Both the position numbers and the translations under genes were made by a program. Under the pieces are notes generated by a model. It saw only the letters and a list, made by a program, of their open reading frames with translations, did not search any database and was not told the origin of the DNA. From Methylobacterium sp. PvR107 (GTDB lineage: Bacteria; Pseudomonadota; Alphaproteobacteria; Rhizobiales; Beijerinckiaceae), in assembly GCF_017833295.1 (NCBI RefSeq), contig NZ_JAFIBW010000001.1:5518001-5582000 (forward strand): 64,000 nucleotides of DNA, read 5' to 3'. Below, piece by piece: positions 63,664-64,000 of this stretch (within the stretch, counting starts at the first letter, position 1; every line of letters starts with the position of its first letter).

Positions 63664-63688
63664 GTGCGAGCAGAGCGAAGCGATCCAG
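63664..63688. repeat. Interspersed repeat (GCGAGCGGAGCGAA type), half-copy
   Basis: GTGCGAGCAGAGCGAAGCGATCCAG resembles the left half of the element at 54281-54366 (TTGCGAGCGGAGCGAAACAACCCAG; compare GCGAGC.GAGCGAA). The right half is degenerate. Confidence 0.4.
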
Positions 63689-63741
63689 GGGCGTCACGTC
63701 GTCAGGTGTGTCGCTGCCCCCGTGATGACGGCGGAACTGCA

Positions 63742-64000
63742 TCACCCACGGCATAGGGCTTCCGCCGCCGCCAGATCCTCCGGCGTGTTGACGTTCAGGA
63801 ATGGGTCCACCGGCTCGACCGGCCAGGACGCCACTGCGGCCCCGTGGCGCGTGACGAAGGCGCCGACGCGCCGCTCGCCCCGCTCCAGAGACGCGCGCAG
63901 GTCGTCGCGCAGGGCTGTCGGCCAAAGGGCGATCGTGTAGTGCTGCCGCGCGCCGGAGGCCGCAAGCGCGATGCCGGTCCGCGATCCGGCCGCGTCGAGG
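63742..64000 (-). CDS. mobA: Molybdenum cofactor guanylyltransferase, 3' part
   Basis: Runs off the window end; about 86 C-terminal residues are visible. The segment reads QHYTIALWPTALRDDLRASL, then RRVGAFVTRHGAAVASWPVEPVDPFLNVNTPEDLAAAEAL (short: WPVEPVDPFLNVNTPEDL). DPFLNVNTPEDL is characteristic of MobA, which attaches GMP to molybdopterin. The stop is at 63744-63742. Identity is inferred from this C-terminal signature only, since the nucleotide-binding N-terminus lies outside. Confidence 0.75.
   Translation of the reverse strand, partial: LDAAGSRTGIALAASGARQHYTIALWPTALRDDLRASLERGERRVGAFVTRHGAAVASWPVEPVDPFLNVNTPEDLAAAEALCRG

Overview
The window is about 70% G+C, almost every base is coding, and the gene set is alphaproteobacterial. 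Diagnostic features are a fused ispDF, dusB/nifR3-ntrB-ntrC, a short zinc-free adenylate kinase, a zinc-free S14, and interspersed inverted repeats of the CTCATCC...GAAGGAGG and CTGGATyCCGGG types. The best guess is a chromosomal segment of a Methylobacterium/Methylorubrum-like member of the Hyphomicrobiales. That assignment rests on gene content and style, not on a database search. No tRNA, rRNA, CRISPR array, prophage or insertion sequence was seen.

Layout. (1) 259-2496: an amino-acid-type ABC transporter (binding protein and two permeases, no ATPase), then an unknown gene. (2) 3408-14779: the spc and alpha ribosomal operons, rplN-rplX-rplE-rpsN-rpsH-rplF-rplR // rpsE-rpmD-rplO // secY-adk // rpsM // rpsK-MBL hydrolase-rpoA // rplQ. 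The S10 part (rpmC, rpsQ and upstream) is absent. Transcription appears to restart before rplN from a structured leader, and the operon is interrupted by repeats, an intrinsic terminator, a small secreted-protein gene, an opposite-strand gene and a metallo-hydrolase gene. (3) 15055-26449, minus strand: a complete alternative chemosensory system (two CheW, CheR-TPR, a membrane MCP, CheA fused to a receiver, CheB). It ends in two receiver-containing histidine kinases instead of a CheY or diguanylate cyclase, followed by a tiny 28-codon ORF. (4) 26652-32179: a small secreted protein, then glpR-glpD-glpK-glpF for glycerol, with two recognisable GlpR-type operators. (5) 32317-41387: lipA, a COQ10/RatA-like gene, a flavoprotein monooxygenase, pncC, a MAPEG protein, ispDF, and dusB-ntrB-ntrC for nitrogen control. 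(6) 41576-48321: a small anchored protein, a TTG-initiated ribosome modulation factor, a PLP C-S lyase coupled to a Tat-signal PrpD-like protein, and a lipid/envelope glycosylation operon (GT39, GT2, LAB_N) ending in a flavin oxidase-like gene. (7) 48844-57901: a soluble-tip MCP, RarD, a two-receiver hybrid kinase with a small partner, a P1 peptidase, a beta-hydroxyacid dehydrogenase-like gene, a decayed MCP remnant, and an S49 peptidase. (8) 58151-64000: a histidine-rich secreted protein, gyrA, coaD, two cyclophilins, an unknown periplasmic protein, and the 3' end of mobA.

The most interesting item is the chemosensory cluster. Its composition resembles Wsp or the Rhodospirillum centenum Che3 class, with translationally coupled kinases as the likely output. 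Its receptor has an altered signalling tip, which suggests insulation from flagellar chemotaxis. Other items worth a look are the three to four nested hairpins in front of rplN, the intrinsic terminator between rplO and secY, the two GlpR operators, the small genes at 15055-15141 and 41934-42107, and glutamine at the quinolone-critical GyrA position.
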